From positions 2,242,501-2,306,500 of the forward strand of contig JADPXZ010000007.1 of assembly GCA_019009955.1 (NCBI GenBank): 64,000 nucleotides of DNA, read 5' to 3'. The notes under the pieces are model-generated. The model ran no database searches. It saw only the letters and a list, made by a program, of their open reading frames with translations, and had not been told where the DNA came from. How positions within the stretch are numbered: the stretch's first letter is position 1; every line of letters starts with the position of its first letter. The translations under genes and the position numbers were made by a program. Shown here one piece after another: positions 43,922 through 55,669 of this stretch. The stretch is from Riptortus pedestris (Eukaryota > Arthropoda > Insecta > Hemiptera > Alydidae).

Positions 43922-46190
43922 TCTCTCTCTCTCTCTCTCCTCTCTCACTTCATCTCTCACTCTCTCTCTCTCTTCTCAACCCCCTCTCTCTCTCCCTCTC
44001 ACCCTCCACTCCCCTCTTCACTCTGCTCTCCTCTCTCTCTCTCTACAATCCACACTCACATCTCACTCTCTCTCTCTCTCTCTCAGCTCTCATCACCACG
44101 TTCTCTACACTCACTCTACCATTCCTCTTCTCTCTCTCCCTCTACCTTTTCCTCTTCTCTCTCTCCCTCTACCTTTTCCTCTTCTCTCTCTCTCTCCTGC
44201 CTCTTCTCTCTCTCCCTCTACCCCATCCTCTTCTCCTCTCACTCCCTCTACCTCAACCTCATATCCTTCTCTTCTCACTCACCTCAACAACCCCAACCTC
44301 TTCTCTTCTACCCTCTCCTCTATACACTCCGCCGATTCCTCTTCTCTCTCTAGTCCTCTCTCTCATCCTCTGCCTCTCCCTCTTAACCTTTACCCCCTTC
44401 CTCATCTCTCGTCTCCCTCTAACGCCTTTGCCTCTTCCTCAGGTTCTCTCGCCTCTACCCCTGGTCCTGCTTCTCTGTCATGTTCACTCTTCTCACTCTC
44501 TCTCTTACCCCTTCACTCTTCTTCCTCTCTCCCTTTCTCGGGGGGGGGGGGCTTCTCTCTGCTTTCTCCTCTAGCCCCCTTCCCTCTTCTCCATCTCTCT
44601 CTCTCTTTCCAATACCCCCCTCTCCTCTTCTCACTCTCGGGATCTAACTCGTTCCTCTCTCGTCTATATAATATACTACCCCTTTCCTCTCTCTCTCACT
44701 CCCTCTACCACCTTTCCTCTTCTTCTTCTCTCTCTCCCTCTACCACCCTCTCCTTTTCTCTCTCTCGCGCCCTTAGTAAACCTTCCTCTTCCTCGTCTTC
44801 CCTCTTACCCCTTCATCACTACCTCTCGCCTCATAAACTCTACATACGCTTCCTCTTCTCTCTCCTCTCTCTTCTCTCGTTCGATCTTCTCTCTCCCGGT
44901 CTACCCACCCCGCAGACTAAAAACAGCACTAAACACACATACCCCAATTACCTCTTCTCACACTTCTTTCTCGGTCACTCTTTCTCTCATCTTCTTTCTC
45001 TTACCTCATCTTTCCCACCTGCTCCCCTTCCTCTTCTCTCTCGGGTTCCCTCTACCCCCTTCGCTCCGCTTCACTCTACAAACACACACTCTCTCATTCC
45101 TCATCACGTCACACTCTCTCTACTTCCTCTTCTCTCTCTCACTCTACCCCTTTCCTCTTCACATCCCGTCTACCCCAATCCTTTCGCTCTTCACACACTC
45201 TAAAACCCCATACCACAACGTCTGCTCGTCACTCTACCGCCTTCCTCTTCTCTCTCACTCCCTCGGTTGGGGTTACCGCACCGCCTCGTCCTCGAACATT
45301 CTTTCTCTCTCATCCTCTATCGTCTGTTCCCATTCTGCTCCTCCCTCCTTCCTCAAAACAAGTTACTTTTCTGCTCAACCGTTTCCCTCTGCCTCCCCAC
45401 CACCCCTCTATCTTTCTCTCTCTCTCTCCGCACCCCCTCCTCAATCTCTCCCTCTCGATCTATCGACCTCACCCTCCTCCCCCCCCTCCCTCCCATTACA
45501 TGGTGTCCCGGGGGGTGTATCCGCTATTCCTCCTCACATGCCACCTATTCTCCCTGTCAACAAACCGCTCACTCGTCTACTTTCTCTATTCTTTCTCCTC
45601 TCTCTTCCGCTCCATCACTCCCTCCAACCCCCTCATCTGTTCCTCTTTCTCTGACATATCCACATGTCTCTCCCCTCACATCCTCTCTCTCTCTCTCTCC
45701 TGACATATCCATATGTCTCATCAAATCCTCACATGCCTCTCTCTCGTCTCTCTCTCCACTGATGAACACCTCCCTTCCCTCTCGCTTTTCTTTTTTTTTC
45801 CTTTTCGCCTCTCCCGGCTTCTTCCTCTTAACCTCCCCACTCTATCTCCACTCCCCACTCTACATTCCCACTCTTCGCTTCTTTCTCTCCTTTTTTTTTC
45901 TTCATCCCGCTCTCTTTCTTCCTTCTCATCTCTCCCCTCTTCCCTATTCTTATTACCCCTCTCTATTTTCCTTCCGCCTCTTCTCTCCTATCTCAATCCC
46001 CACTCTCTATCCCTCCTCTCTACGTTTCAATTCTATCTCTTTCTCTATCCACCTGCACATCTCTAGACTCCTCCCTCATCTCTCTCCCTCAAGTTCCTCT
46101 CCCTTCCGCTACCGACCCGACTTACCCTCCTCCCACTCTCTCTCCCCTCTCACCAAATCGACACAGTTTAACTGTTCTGTTCATGGATTT
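43700..46190. repeat. CT-rich tract
   Basis: About 2.5 kb of polypyrimidine with a CCTTCCTCTTCTCTCTCTCC phrase repeated about every 28-30 bases around 44110-45200. It is interrupted by a G10 run at about 44541. The 311-codon ORF at 45267-46202 is Ser/Leu/Pro low complexity and is rejected. Confidence 0.95.
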
Positions 46191-46226
46191 TTCCATATTT
46201 AATAATATTTCTATTTAATATTTCAG

Positions 46227-46302
46227 GTGATAACGTCGATTCTTCAGACGAAGAGGGAAAGCGGAAAGATGAAGACGACAGGCTGAGGCACTCGGACGAC
46301 AA
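46227..46302 (+). CDS. probable NCOA6 C-terminal exon 3 of 5
   Basis: The exon has acceptor TAATATTTCAG and donor GACAA|GTAAGA. It enters in phase 1 and leaves in phase 2: GDNVDSSDEEGKRKDEDDRL, then RHSDDK. A highly charged acidic/basic segment with an SSDEE casein-kinase-2-like site. No fold recognised. Confidence 0.65.
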
Positions 46303-46424
46303 GTAAGACCTTTATTATATTATATAAATTATTTATTTTAAATAAAAAGGAATTTCGTTGAAATTTCAATTTAAAATGTCTCTCGCTAAACTAAGCAGAT
46401 TTCCCAACATATATATCTCGCGCG

Positions 46425-47495
46425 GCTACGTCTCTCTCCTCTCTCTCTGTCTCCTCTCTTTCATCCTTTCTTTATCCTTCCCTTCTTTCTTCTTCCTTTT
46501 GCTCCTTCTCTGCAATCGTCTAACTTCCTCTCTCTCTTCTCTCAACCGTCGCCTGCTCTCGACTCTCTTACTTACTCCTTTCTATCTTCCTCCTCAGTCT
46601 CTCATCTCCCTCTCACCCCCCTTCTCTCTCTTCCTCTGTCGCTACTTCTATTCTTTCCCTCTCTATCTCACCTACACTATTTTTCTCGTCCTCTTCTATC
46701 CTCCTTCTTCTCTCTCATTACCTTCTTCTCTCTCACACCTCTCTTCCCTCTCTTTTTCTCTCTCCCTTCTTCCTCTAACCTGACCCTCTCTCTACCTACC
46801 TTCATTATCTCATCGTCCCCCTCGCCGCCCCCTTCCTCTCTTTCTATCTTCCTAGTCTCTCTCTCATCCCCCTTCCCTCTCTCTTTGTCACACCTCAACC
46901 CACTTCTACTCTCTGTCATCTCACTCTCATCCCCTTCACTCTCTCTGTCTCTCCCCCTCTCTTACTCTATCCCTCACCACCTCCGTCTCCTTTCTCTCTG
47001 TTGGCCGTCCCCCTCTCTTACATCTTCTCACTCCTTCCCCTCTCCTTCTCTCTCTCTTCCTCTCTTTTTCTTTCACCCTCTCTCTTCCTTAACCCCTCTC
47101 TCCTCTCCCTTAACTCCTTCTTCTCTCTCTCTCTCTCTCTCCTCTCTCTCATCTCTCCTCCCTTCGCTCTCTCTCCTCAGTCTCTCTCCTTCGTCTCTCT
47201 CTCTCTCTCTCAACTCTCTCTCCTCTCTCTCTCACGACTCTCTCCCTCTCACTCTCTCTCCCTCTGTCTCTTCTTTTGTCTCAGCCCCTCTCTTACTCTT
47301 TACCTCTCTCCCTCTCCTCCTCTCCTCTCTCTTCCATCTTCGTCCTGCTTCCCTTCCCTACCCCTCTCTCTTCACTACTCTCTCTGCCTAACACAATCCC
47401 CACATTCTCTCTCTCCCTTCCTCTCTTTCTTTCTTCCTTCTACCTCTCTCTGCCTCTTCCCTCACCTACTCTCTATCCTCCTCTCTCTCTATATA
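46425..47495. repeat. CT-rich tract
   Basis: Polypyrimidine intron, (CTCT)n with CCTT/TTCC variants. ORFs are low complexity. Confidence 0.95.
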
Positions 47496-47545
47496 TATAA
47501 TATTTAAAGAAATAAGTATTATTTAAACTTATTATTTATTTCCAG

Positions 47546-47643
47546 GTCATCAGGGGGCAGGAGTACGTTTAGCTCTAGGAGATCGGTTCGGCAGGCCGAG
47601 ATACGAGAGAGGCCGCTGAGGAAAGGGAGCGTCCCGCAGAAAA
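47546..47643 (+). CDS. probable NCOA6 C-terminal exon 4 of 5
   Basis: The exon has acceptor TTATTTCCAG and donor AGAAAA|GTTAGT, a weaker donor than the others. It enters in phase 2 and leaves in phase 1: SSGGRSTFSSRRSVRQAEIR, then ERPLRKGSVPQKK. A Ser/Arg-rich basic tail. Confidence 0.65.
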
Positions 47644-47838
47644 GTTAGTACTATCTCCGTCTCACTCAACATCATCATCATCGCCAATAGCTCTATATAC
47701 AACAACAACAACAACAACGACTATTGTCGTTCACAATATTAAACACACTCTGTCGTTTAAAAAAAAAAATAAATAAATAAACAACTAAACAAACAATGAG
47801 CGAAATCAAAATTCAATAAACGAAAACCAGGTACGTCG

Positions 47839-47866
47839 CAAACTCGAGCTAAAGTGGTCGAGTTTG
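47839..47866. repeat. perfect 9-bp inverted repeat
   Basis: CAAACTCGA and TCGAGTTTG are separated by GCTAAAGTGG, giving a stem-loop with a 10-base loop. Function unknown. Confidence 0.7.
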
Positions 47867-48024
47867 TATTTTGAGACACGTTTTTGGTTTGAGTAGTAGT
47901 TACACAGTTTTATTTTTTTTTTGGTTTAGTAGTACAACCTTCCACCGTCGGTTGGCGCAACTTATGCACCGATTTAATTTAGATTTTTTTTTTAGAAGAG
48001 TTTTAGTATTTGATGAGACACATA

Positions 48025-48029
<5 letters not shown>

Positions 48030-48088
<59 letters not shown>
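48030..48088. repeat. (TA)n microsatellite
   Basis: TA tract of about 58 bases. Confidence 0.95.
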
Positions 48089-48095
<7 letters not shown>

Positions 48096-48214
48096 CCTAT
48101 AAAATCGAATCTGTCCTACATAACCACAGCTTTATTGATTGCACTTATAAATTCCCTCGTATCTATCCTTGTTTATTTTAAAAATCTCCTCCTCTCTAAC
48201 CTTGTTTATTTATA

Positions 48215-48221
48215 CTCTCTC

Positions 48222-48255
<34 letters not shown>

Positions 48256-49650
48256 CTCTCCTCTCTCTCCGTCTCTACTCTCTCTCTCTCTCTTCTCTCT
48301 CCCTCCCTCTCACCTCTCTCTCTCTCTCTCCCTCGTCCCTCCCTCACTCTCCCTCTCTTTCTTATCCTCCCTCACTCTCCCCCCCTCACTCTCCTTCCCC
48401 TCCCTCCCACCTCACTCTCTCTTCCTCCCTTTCCCGTCTCTCACTCTCCCTCTCTTCCCCTCACTCCTTCTTACTCCCCCCCCCTCACTCTCCCTCTTTC
48501 TCTTCCCCCACCCTCACTCTCCCTCTTCCCTCTCTCTCTTATTCTCCCTCACTCTCCCCCCCCACACTCCTTATTTCCTCTCCTCCCTCACTCTCCTTCT
48601 CTTCCTCCCTCTCCCATCTCTCACTCTCCCTCTCTTCCCTCACTCTTCTTCTTTCTCCCCCCCTCACTCTCCCTCTTTCTTTCCCCCACCCTCACTCTCC
48701 CTCTTCCCTCCCTCACTCTCCCTCTTCCCTCCCTCACTCTCCCTCTTCCCTCTCTCACTCTCCTTCTCTCTCTTATTCTCCCTCACTCTCCTTCTCTTCC
48801 CCGCCTCCTCACTCTCTTTTCCTCTTTCTCCCTCCCTCACTCTTCCCGCTTTCTCCCTCCCTCACTCTCTCTCTTCCTCCTTCCCTCCCTCACTCCTCCC
48901 TCTCTCTCCCCCTCTCCCCTCCCTCACTATCCCTCTCTCTCCCATATCTCACTCTCCCTCTCTTCCCCCCTCTCTTTCTTATTCTCCATTACTGCCCCCA
49001 CTCTCCCTCCCCCTCACTCTCCTTCTCTTCCCACTCCCTCTCCCGTCTCTCACTCTCCCCCTCTCCCCCCCTTTCCTCACTCTCCCTCCTTCTTCCTCCC
49101 TCACTCTCCCTCTCTCTTCCTCCCTCACTCTCCCTCTCTTCTCTCCCTCTCTCTTATTCTCCCTCACAGCCCCCCACTCTCCCACCCCCTCACTCTCCTT
49201 CCCTTCCCACTCACTCTCCCATCCCTCACTCTTCCCCTTTCCTCACTCTCCCTCTTTCTCACCCTCTCCCTCCCTCTCCCTCTTCCCTCCCTCTTTCTCC
49301 CCTCCCCCCCCGTCCTCCATCTCTCTCTCACCCCTTACTCTCCCTCACTCTCTCCCCCTGCTTCTCCCTCTCATTCTCATTTATTTCTCCCCCTCCCTTT
49401 CCTCTCCTCCACACGTCTCTCTCGCTCCCTCTCATTCTCATTTTTTCTCCTCCCTCTCTTTCCTCTGTCTCCCCATCTCTCTCCCTCCCTAACTCACTCC
49501 TCTCTCTCTCTCCCTCTCCCTCCTCCCTGACTCTCTTCCTCTCTTTGCCTCTTTATTTCTCCTCTCCCCACTCTCTTCTTCCTCTTTTTCTCTTTCCCCC
49601 ATTTCCTTCTCTCACTCCCCTCCCTCTCTCTCCTACCTTACCCCTATCTG
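48215..49650. repeat. CT-rich minisatellite
   Basis: Polypyrimidine with CCCTCACTCTCCCTCTCTTC phrases every 25-40 bases. Overlapping + strand ORFs of 533 and 453 codons are Ser/Leu/Pro repeats and not genes. Confidence 0.95.
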
Positions 49651-49654
49651 GTTT

Positions 49655-50005
49655 TGGGCACTATATTATTAGCCTTAGAACACACACTACACAGATGAGA
49701 TCAAACTTATTCTGGAATCCACAGACTGCATGTTGATAATTAGCGGTGATATGATACAGAAAATGAATATCCAATATCTTGCATGGTTTTTGGTTGTGTG
49801 TGTGTGTATGAGAATAAAAGATTGCTGAGAAATATATTTTTATGGTTTGGGTACGAATAACAATACTTTAGAGTAATTGTAGTCGTTTTGAATAATATAT
49901 TATTGACCTAGAAAATAATGTAAGCTCCTTCGGCTCGTTGGTTGTGTGTTTAGCACGTTCCCGTTGTAAATGGAAATCTGCTATCCTGGAAGTTGTGCTC
50001 GTATG
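49655..50005. other. intron, AT-rich unique-looking
   Basis: No exon. Near 49925-49965 TCCTTCGGCTCGTTGGTTG and GTGTTTAGCACG slightly recall the SINE-like repeat at 15080. Confidence 0.4.
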
Positions 50006-50009
50006 ATCA

Positions 50010-50012
50010 AAT

Positions 50013-50089
<77 letters not shown>

Positions 50090-50622
50090 TCTCTCTCGAT
50101 CTCTCTCTCTCTCTCTCTCACTCTCTCACTCTATCTCTCCTCTCTCTCTCTCTCTCTCACTCTCTCTCTCTCTCTACCTCTCTCTCCCTCCCTCTCTCTC
50201 TCTCCCCTCCCCCCCCCTCCTTCTCTCTTCTCTCTCTCTCTCTCTCTCTCTCCCTCTCACCTCCCTCCCTTTCTCTCTCTGTCTCTCTCTCTCCCCCCTC
50301 CCCCTCACTCTCCCCACTGTCTCCCTCTCCCCCACCCCCTCTCTCTCTCTCTCTCCCTCCCAATCTCTTACCTTCTCCCTCTCTCCTCCCCTCCTCTGTC
50401 TCTCTCTCTCTCCCTTCCCCCACTCTCTCTCTCCTCCCCCCTCTCTCTCTGCCTCTGTCTCTCTCTCTCTTCCTCCCCCCCTCCTCTCTCTCTCTCTTCC
50501 TCTCCCCCTCTCTCTCTCTCTTCATCCATTCATTCTCCTTCTCCCTTTCTATGATCTCCCTCTCTTCCTTCTCCCTCTCTCCTCCCCTCAGTCCTTTCTT
50601 TCTCCTCCCTCCCGCTCCCACA

Positions 50623-50713
<91 letters not shown>

Positions 50714-51390
50714 CATTTCCCCCAATACTTCTCTTTTTACCTCAGTCTGTCTGTCACCCATCCTTTTTTTCTTATTCCCTCATCCCCTTTTCCTCTCTCT
50801 CTCTAACACCTTTCTCCCTCACTCGCCTCCCCCTTCCCTCTCACTCTTATCTGTCTCCCTTCCACTACATCTTCCCCATTACTCTCTCCCTCCCCCTCTC
50901 TCTCACACCTTTCACTCCCACTTCCTCTCTCACTTTATCTCTCTCTTATCTGTCTCCCTTCAACTACCTCTTCTCACTCTCCCCCATCACTCTATCTCCT
51001 TCCCCTCTCACACACCTTCCCTCTCACTCATACCTCCCCCTCTCCTCTCACTTAACTCTCTTCCTCCCGCCTCCATCGCACACCTTACTCACTCCCTCTT
51101 TCTGTATTTCCCTCCCTCTCCACCTCCTCGAAGGAACTCTTTCTCTTCTCTTTATCCTTGCCTCTCTCTCCCTTCTGACCCTCTCTCCTTCCCCCTCTCT
51201 CTCTTTCTACCTCTTTCCAACCCTCCCTCTCCACTTCCTGAAAGGAATTCTCTCTTGCCCTTCTCTCCATCCTTCCTCTCTCCTCCCTCATTCCCCACAC
51301 TCTTTCCTTCTCTCTCTCTATCTCTCTCTCTCCTCTGTCTCTCTCTCTCTCTCTCTCTCATCCCTTCCTTCATCTCTGTCCGACAATTTG
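50010..51390. repeat. CT-rich tract
   Basis: Starts as (CT)36-like pure repeat, then variable polypyrimidine, with a (CA)n patch at 50694-50712. CACCTCCTCGAAGGAACTC and CACTTCCTGAAAGGAATTC near 51121 and 51231 are two copies of a roughly 110-base unit. ORFs are rejected. Confidence 0.95.
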
Positions 51391-51552
51391 TTTAAACTCA
51401 CTTCACGAGCACAACCCCAATAGTCTATTCACCCGAAAACCAACCTGCTAAACATACCCAGCCCAAAACGAGCTCTCATAACTTTCGCATTTAATAATTT
51501 TACTTTACTTTTATTCATATTATTCATTATTATTCTTATTCATTTTTTTCAG

Positions 51553-51599
51553 AGGACGAAGGCGGGGGAAAAAGACGGAGATCGTCCAAGGACAAGTGA
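51553..51599 (+). CDS. probable NCOA6 terminal exon 5 of 5
   Basis: The acceptor is TTTTTTTCAG. Entering in phase 1, it reads KDEGGGKRRRSSKDK and ends at TGA (51597-51599). Joined with exons 41143-47643 all phases agree and yield about 131 residues. Human NCOA6 likewise ends in a short basic tail (SKRRKSK), which supports but does not prove the assignment. KRRRSSK is a likely nuclear signal. Confidence 0.65.
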
Positions 51600-52233
51600 C
51601 ATTACCCTGGGGGTCGAACTCCCGCTACTAAGCTGTGCCTTCCGAATAATAGCCCGAACTCAAGATTATACTACTCTCCTATATAGTAACTACTACTCTC
51701 TCTGTCATGGTGCTCTCTCTCTCACTCTCTCGGCTGCGGAGCTCTACCCTCTCACTCGCTCTCATGTCTCCTCTCTCTCTTTCTTTATCGGAAACACCAA
51801 ACGTTTTACTGTTGTGCGTTAAACAAACGTCACACCTAATATATATATATATATATATATATAAAATACTAAACATAGTACAGGTTGTCTACAGTTACTG
51901 AAAGTCAAAAAATGTACCGAAATTGTTGAAATGAGAACTGAAATTGTTAAAATTTATGTAAAAAGAGTTACGAAAGTTTAAAGTTAACGAGCAGAAAGGT
52001 GATTTAAATGAAATTTGGCAAGAAAATGATGTCTAGCTCGCTTTTTATAGCTCTCTCTCTCTCTCTCTCTCTCTCCCCTTCCTCCTCTCTCTATCTCTCA
52101 TGATACCCTCTTTCTCCCTTACTCTTCCCTCTCTCCCCCCCCCTCCCTGGTCCTATATTTCTCTCTCTTCCCTACCCCTTACTTTCCCTCCCTTTCTGTA
52201 CCTCCTTTCTCCCCCCTCTCTTTTGTTGCTCTC

Positions 52234-52287
<54 letters not shown>

Positions 52288-52540
52288 CCTCTGTCCCCTC
52301 TTTTCCACTCTCTCTCCCTCTCCCCTGAAAAAAAAGCTCTTACCACCAATCTGTAATTAAAGCTGGGCCAAATTTTCCGCAAAAATTTCTCCCTCAACAA
52401 ATTTTGACTTTCGAAAATCCCGTAGACATCCTGTATCACCGTTTAATGAGACACAAAGAGTTATCACCAATTCAACGGAAAGAGCACCATGGCGCTACAA
52501 TGTAGACTTCTTAGTGCCCGCCATTATTGTGTAAATAACA
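51600..52540. other. probable 3'UTR start, with CT tracts
   Basis: Sequence after the stop codon: GGGGGTCGAACTCCCGCTAC, a CT tract at 51710-51780, a TA tract at 51839-51863 and a second CT tract at 52050-52320. No exon. Nothing marks a 3' end here. Confidence 0.5.
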
Positions 52541-52547
52541 CAGCCGA

Positions 52548-52551
<4 letters not shown>

Positions 52552-52601
<50 letters not shown>
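52552..52601. repeat. (TA)n microsatellite
   Basis: TA tract of about 50 bases. Confidence 0.95.
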
Positions 52602-52603
<2 letters not shown>

Positions 52604-52722
52604 TTATTATATACATCCCCCCCCATTTGTCGTATTTTTGTAATTAAAAGCCCTTCTGTCTCCCTTTAGGACAATCTCTCTCTCTCTCAGTCAACTGCAA
52701 ATATGTAAATTGACGTAATAGC

Positions 52723-52728
52723 AATAAA
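52723..52728 (+). terminator. candidate poly(A) signal
   Basis: AATAAA in GCAATAAAAACAG, 1.1 kb after the last stop codon and the first clear hexamer I see downstream. In AT-rich sequence such hexamers are frequent, so this is only a candidate. Confidence 0.3.
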
Positions 52729-52729
52729 A

Positions 52730-53335
52730 ACAGAAGAGATAAATGTTTTAAACAAATAATCTTAAATTTAATATTTTAAATCCAAATTTTTTTTTTAAAA
52801 AAATGAAGCATATTTGCAGTTTTCAAAGAATTTCTCGTTATATTTTTACACAGTTTTAACGTATTTTATTTTTTTTTCGTTTGTTTGTTTTATTGATGTA
52901 ATAGTTTTTATGGTGTAGGGCAGGCGATTTAATAAATTGTTGATTTGTGTAATTAGAATTTAGATTTTAAGGCTTCGAAATGTGATGTTAAAAAAAAAAA
53001 AGGAAGGAAAAATGAGAAATTTCGTTAAAATCCTCCTTCCGATATATAACCATCCGTTCCTAAGATGAACATCACTCACCCCCACTCCCAAAAAAAAAAA
53101 ACTTTTTTATAAAAAGTATATATATGTATATATATATATAAATATATATACATATACATATATTTTAGGATCTCACTAGTTAAGCGTAAATAACATCGCT
53201 TAGAAAGTTTATTTGTCTCGGGGAAAAATGATGATTGACGTTTTACCGAGTTTTAAAAGATTTTATTTGTTGGTTTTGTATAAAAATTAAAAAAAAAAAA
53301 AAAAAAAATGGAAATCTACGATGAATTAGTTTTTA
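52730..53335. other. AT-rich, homopolymer-rich flank
   Basis: Poly-A and poly-T runs, a TATG/TA patch at 53117-53163; no gene. Confidence 0.5.
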
Positions 53336-53339
53336 AGAA

Positions 53340-54100
53340 AATCGCACGGTAACTCGAGAGTTGTTCAAAGAGTAATTGCAATAAGAATAATTCAATTACC
53401 GATTGTAATTTCACGTGATTGGTAATTAGCAATTTCAAAAAAAAAACGAAAGAAATTATGTAGTTATCAGAGTTGTGCAAAGCGTAATTACAATAAGAGT
53501 AATTCTATTAACAATTGTAATTTTTGGTAATTTGTAATTACAAACCCATAAATGGCAGTTAAAAAAAATGTAATTATCAGAGTTGGTCAAAAAGTAATTA
53601 CAATTAGAGTAATTCTATTAACAATTGTAATTTCATGTAATTGGTAGGTAATTCACAATTAAAAAACTCATAAATGACAATTAAAAAAATTACATAGTTA
53701 TCAGAGTTGGTCAAAGAGTAATTACAATTAGAGTAATTGTATTAACAATTGTAATTTTTGGTAATTCGCAATTACAAATTCATAAAGGGAAGTTAAAAAT
53801 AATGATGCTATCAGAGTTGATAAAAAAGTAATTACAATTGGATTAATTTAATTACCGATTGTAATTCGCAATTTAAAAAAACCATAAATGACAGTTAAAA
53901 AAAAATTACGTAGTTATCAGAGTTTTTAAAAAGTAATTACAATTAGAGTAATTCTATTAACAATTGTAATTTTTGGTAATTCACAATTACAAATGCATAA
54001 AGGGAAGTTAAAAATAATGATGTTATCAGAGTTGGTCAAAAGGTAATTACAATAAGAGTAATTACAATGACCGATTGTAATTTCATGTAATATCTTTATT
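53340..54100 (+). repeat. ~110-bp tandem repeat rich in AATTACAATT
   Basis: GTTATCAGAGTTG or a variant recurs near 53464, 53574, 53698, 53808, 53914 and 54023, spacing 106-124. Each unit holds AATTACAATT and AATTGTAATT, which are inverse complements, so single units can fold back. Decayed relatives (GTAATT motifs) extend to about 54480. Confidence 0.85.
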
Positions 54101-54479
54101 CTGCAATAAATAAAATAATAATTATGTTTGTATCAGCGTTCGACAAAAATATATTAAAATTGTAATTACACGCATTGTAATTGACGACGTTACAATTAAT
54201 TTAATTACGTGCCTTGTAATCGTGAACACACTATTAATTGTAACTGTAAGCGGATTAAAATTTCGTTAATTATTTACATTATCTGTCGGAAACCTAATTA
54301 AAAAATGACGAATTACTCTATTTGCAATTACATTTTAGTTCTGCCAAAAAATATAGTAATTGTCGCCTATTTTTATTTTAGTTGCTATATGCAATTACGT
54401 GTAATCGTAATAGAATTATTACTTACCGATGAGAAGTAATTGTAATTTGTAATTACAACTCTAGTTTTTCCGAAGCGAT

Positions 54480-55660
54480 TTTCTTTATTTCCCGGTGATT
54501 TATTTATACTTTATTAACTACGTTACGAATTTGCGTTTATACTTTTTTGCGAATAATACTTTCTAAGCTTTGGATTTTTTTTTTTTTTTCGACCCCCTGA
54601 CGGATTATAATTTTCTCTAATCGTAAATTTTAAATGATTTTATTTCGTTACCAAAGATTTTATTTAGGTAATTTTAGAAGTTTTGAAAAAATTCCCCCCC
54701 CAAAAAAAAAAATTTGTAAATATGCCTCATTTACACGGTTCCCCCCCCCCCCCCCCCCGAAATAGTTTAAAACATTCTAGCGAACGTTGTAAAGTTTCGG
54801 AAATATTTTTTATAATCTTTTATGCGTTTTTTTTTCCCCGCTCGATATTTAATTATAAACATTTAGAAACTCTTTAACAATAATTAAAAATTATATTTAT
54901 ATATATAATAAATTGTATATAATAATTGTGATAAAACAGAATAATTGCCTTGCTAAAATATTTTCGTAAAACTATACGTACGCACGGATCCATTTTTTCA
55001 TTACCGATATATATCAGATATTTATCATAATAATTTTTGATATCTTTTATATACAAAAAATACGGATAAAATAAATAAAAAAATATATATATAAACGCTA
55101 AAAGTCTGCAGTGTTTTGTTATTTTTTTTTTTTTTTGCTTTCGTTTATTAAAAAAAAGTAGTATTTTGAGATTTATTAGTAAAAAAATAGAGAGTGTCTC
55201 ATCAACATACTTGATAATACGTATAAACATTGTAATATATATTTTAATATATAACTTACGGATATATATATACAATTTTTTTCCCACACGCACGTATGTG
55301 TGCGAGGACTAAACGTAAAAATATCGTTTGTAACGAAACGAGGCATATTTTTGTATAAAGTGAAATTCTCTTTGTTGTTCTCTTTTTTTTTTTTGTTTAA
55401 ATATTAAGTGCAATATTGTTAATTAAAGTGTTTAGTAAATATGTGTATATAGCTATTGAGTAGTTAAGTAAATACGTACATATATTGTGCATACATTATT
55501 TTTTTTAATATATATATATATATATAATATATATATATATAGACATACGGCGGATACAGATATAAATTTTTGTCGAAGCTTTTTTGGGCCAAAATTCACA
55601 AAAGTCTGTTTCTGTTACGAAAAATGTTTTGGGAAGCCATTTTACCATAAATAGTATATA
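54480..55660. other. AT-rich sequence, no gene
   Basis: Contains poly-C/poly-A runs at 54695-54712 and 54740-54758 and a TA patch at 55510-55540. The 139-codon reverse ORF at 54874-55293 is Ile/Tyr/Lys-rich, lacks any motif and matches AT-rich composition, so it is not called. Confidence 0.5.
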
Positions 55661-55669
55661 TATATATAC

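Larger units (their letters stand above)
47644..48210. other. intron with small hairpin and TA tract
   Basis: AT-rich; contains an (ACA)n run at about 47698-47716, a 9-base-arm inverted repeat at 47839-47866, T-rich runs and a TA tract at 48030-48088. No exon is seen. Confidence 0.5.

Noticed and set aside
45267..46202. 311-codon + strand ORF
   Set aside because: Slightly more varied than the rest but still Ser/Leu/Pro from CT-rich DNA; it overlaps intron sequence between two in-phase exons.
48135..51423. Overlapping + strand ORFs of 453-533 codons
   Set aside because: They are CT repeats; several frames are open at once, as expected for stop-free polypyrimidine.
54874..55293. 139-codon reverse ORF
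   Set aside because: Composition (Ile, Tyr, Lys, Phe) is that of random AT-rich DNA; no motif, splice or regulatory context.
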